64,000 nucleotides of DNA, from contig NZ_RQEV01000007.1 of NCBI RefSeq assembly GCF_004771275.1, forward strand, positions 124,001 to 188,000. The letters are read 5' to 3'. Numbering within the stretch: position 1 is the first letter of the stretch; each line of letters starts with the position of its first letter. Below, in pieces: positions 62,405 through 64,000 of the stretch. A program made the translations under genes and the position numbers. Origin of the DNA: Leptospira fluminis. GTDB taxonomy: Bacteria > Spirochaetota > Leptospiria > Leptospirales > Leptospiraceae. The notes beneath the pieces were generated by a model. That model did no database searches and was not told the origin of the DNA. It saw nothing but the letters and a program-made list of their open reading frames with translations.

Positions 62405-63699
62405 GCTGAATTCAGACTCAGATTATTCGGACGGGTATAGACGACTTGGACGACGCTGATATTCCGCATATAAAAAGCGGCCGCGCAATAGGAAAAATAG
62501 TATCTCCATTTTCGGACGAACCTTTCGTCATGGCCTAGCGCGCGGATAGCCGGAAGATTTTTTTCGAAGGAATGCAGCCAGGAAAGAAGTGTCCGATCGT
62601 AATTGTGTCCTATATCCTCCATCTCGTGCAGAAACATATTTCCTGTCCGATTGACGGCCCGGTTGATCCTGGCGATGGAAGGGAGTAGCGATCCGGGAAA
62701 AATATGCTTTTGGATGAAATCCACCCCTTTCCGAAAGGACTCGTAACGGGAATCCGGGCAGGTGATGATTTGATGGACCATCAAGCCGTCCTTTTTCAGG
62801 ACCCGGTTGCACATGGAAAAAAAATCCTCGAAATATCGATGTCCTACCGCTTCGAGCATTTCCACGGTGACGATCTTATCGTACATGCCCTCCACAAGTC
62901 TATAGTCTTTTAAGCGGACTTCGATTTTATCCTCCAAGCCCATGCCTCGGATTTTTTCTCTCGCGTACCGGAACTGTTCCTCGGAAATCGTATAGGTTAC
63001 TACGTTACATCCGTAACGGGAAGCTGCATACGTGGAAAACCCGGCCCACCCGGTCCCGATCTCCAAAATCCGATCGGAAGGTCTTAAGCGCAATTTCTTG
63101 CATAGACTTTCCATTTTCGCGATTTGGGCGGCTTCAAGGGAATCCTTGGGATCCCCGAAAGTCGCGCAGGAATAAGTCATCGTGGGATCCAAAAACTTTC
63201 CGTAAAATTCGTTCCCTAGATCGTAGTGCTCGACGATGTTCTTCTTGCTTCCTTTTAAAGAGTTCCGCCGGAAAATATGCAATAGCTTATTTCCTAGATT
63301 CATCATGGAGAGATGGAAATACTCCTTTTTGGAGCCGCTTATGGAAGGAGTCTCGTCCAAATTCAGCAAAAACCAGCAGATGATGGACCTGATATCGTCC
63401 GTATCCCAGTCCCCGTCCATATAGGATTCCGCCAAACCGAGGTCTCCGTGTAAAACCAACTTTTTAAAGAAGGAAGGACTCCGAACTTGGATGAGAGCGC
63501 GATGGAATTCCGCCGGCTCCCCCGATTCGGGATCGCCTAAGTGGGTTTGCCCTCCGTCGGAGAGTAAGATTCGCAGAGACCCTCTCTTCATTCGGGAGAG
63601 CGCCGTCCAAAAAAGACGCTTATAAAATTCTGTGCCGTTCGAAGATAAGGCAGAACGGGAATCTGCGGCAGAGACTTTGGCAAGGTTATCGCTTTCCAA
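62401..63699 (-). CDS. cfa: Cyclopropane-fatty-acyl-phospholipid synthase (long form)
   Basis: This 432-residue protein has an N-terminal lipid-binding domain (residues 1-140), a YDLGNEFYGKFLDPTMTYSC motif, LEIGTGWAGFSTYAASRYGC for SAM binding and VTVEMLEAVGHRYFEDFF. The start is a TTG with TAGGAG seven bases upstream and overlaps DUF1365 by 14 bp. It adds a methylene group to unsaturated acyl chains of membrane phospholipids. Confidence 0.88.
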   Translation of the reverse strand: MESDNLAKVSAADSRSALSSNGTEFYKRLFWTALSRMKRGSLRILLSDGGQTHLGDPESGEPAEFHRALIQVRSPSFFKKLVLHGDLGLAESYMDGDWDTDDIRSIICWFLLNLDETPSISGSKKEYFHLSMMNLGNKLLHIFRRNSLKGSKKNIVEHYDLGNEFYGKFLDPTMTYSCATFGDPKDSLEAAQIAKMESLCKKLRLRPSDRILEIGTGWAGFSTYAASRYGCNVVTYTISEEQFRYAREKIRGMGLEDKIEVRLKDYRLVEGMYDKIVTVEMLEAVGHRYFEDFFSMCNRVLKKDGLMVHQIITCPDSRYESFRKGVDFIQKHIFPGSLLPSIARINRAVNRTGNMFLHEMEDIGHNYDRTLLSWLHSFEKNLPAIRALGHDERFVRKWRYYFSYCAAAFYMRNISVVQVVYTRPNNLSLNSA

Positions 63700-64000
63700 G
63701 GTGAACTCCTATCTGTAGGCTTGTGTCTTCCTTCTTTCGGATAAAAGGGACCTTGTAAAGATACAATTTGAACGCCTGCCAATGGATCAGGCCGATGATT
63801 TTCAACGTGACTAGAGGATATTTCAAAAACATCCAGAGCAGATTCAGATCGCTCAGCTTCCTCGCTCTTCCGGTGTACGTGGTCACCATGGTGGTGTTTC
63901 CCCTCTCCAAGGCGTCTATGCGCACATGCAACTCCCCGTCTTTCGGAGGAAAAAGGCGAAAATCGAAAACGGAATCCAGGGTCACAAAGGGAGACACGTA
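63686..64000 (-). CDS. DUF1365 protein (5' end beyond window)
   Basis: The last 105 or so residues are in the window, with the DUF1365 signature VSPF-type near the start, FDFRLFPPKDGELHVRID and LLWMFLKYPLVTLKIIGLIHWQAFKLYL at the end. The N-terminal two thirds lie beyond 64000. DUF1365 genes regularly precede CFA synthase genes in proteobacteria and spirochaetes. It overlaps the CFA gene by 14 bp. Confidence 0.82.
   Translation of the reverse strand, partial: YVSPFVTLDSVFDFRLFPPKDGELHVRIDALERGNTTMVTTYTGRARKLSDLNLLWMFLKYPLVTLKIIGLIHWQAFKLYLYKVPFIRKKEDTSLQIGVHLGKR

Overview
The window looks like chromosome from a spirochaete of the genus Leptospira, probably one of its GC-richer species. This is inferred from protein style: a RecC of spirochaete type, a RHH-MazE/MazF pair, a 7TMR-DISM diguanylate cyclase, an AHSA1/ArsR/DoxX expansion, loose spirochaetal lipoboxes and many ATG/GTG/TTG starts. 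No rRNA, tRNA or CRISPR array was seen.

Layout. 1-3101: most of recC, running off the left edge. 3362-5063: MazEF pair with its own palindrome, a TfoX-N protein, a fossil of an ArsR-AHSA1 operon, and an Rrf2 regulator. 5165-18500: core genes, including an SDR, a polysaccharide deacetylase, a GGDEF sensor, an acyl-CoA ligase, an LpxH-like phosphoesterase, a GltB-like flavoprotein, a GDPD lipoprotein and a thioesterase. 18612-31987: an RRM protein, then long minus-strand gene strings that mix ArsR/AraC regulators with SRPBCC (AHSA1), DoxX, DHFR-like and MFS genes, ending in a plus-strand ArsR-AHSA1 operon with duplicated operator-like sites. 32045-38361: many small single-gene units (methyltransferase, YdeI, AHSA1, VOC, GFA, DHFR-like, methionine aminopeptidase), some with foreign-looking base composition.

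38641-48513 is the accessory island. It starts with a decayed IS481-type element whose terminal inverted repeats are still intact. It continues with an A+T-rich block carrying a PHP-ATPase (TrlF-type), a divergent overlapping pair of XRE regulators, and a two-gene nuclease/Ski2-like helicase operon resembling Hachiman (HamAB) or AbpAB. A tyrosine recombinase with an IntI-like C-terminus but no IntI insertion closes the block. The PHP-ATPase and nuclease genes are each preceded, at almost the same distance and in the same orientation, by copies of a 53-bp repeat. The spacers between genes hold GC-rich hairpins, one resembling an integron attC site. This is the most interesting part of the window: a possible recombinase-built cassette array of defence genes.

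49118-57670: a hybrid histidine kinase with an unusual insert, the methionine-salvage genes mtnB/mtnD with an SDR, efp divergent from an EpmB/KamA-type radical SAM gene that has no ordinary start codon, a lipoprotein, and a nucleotidyltransferase-like protein with a changed catalytic residue. 57722-64000: a CrtI/RetSat-like oxidoreductase divergent from a TetR regulator with an operator palindrome, and a membrane-lipid operon (DUF1365, two cyclopropane-synthase-type methyltransferases, DUF2062, DUF1295) running off the right edge.
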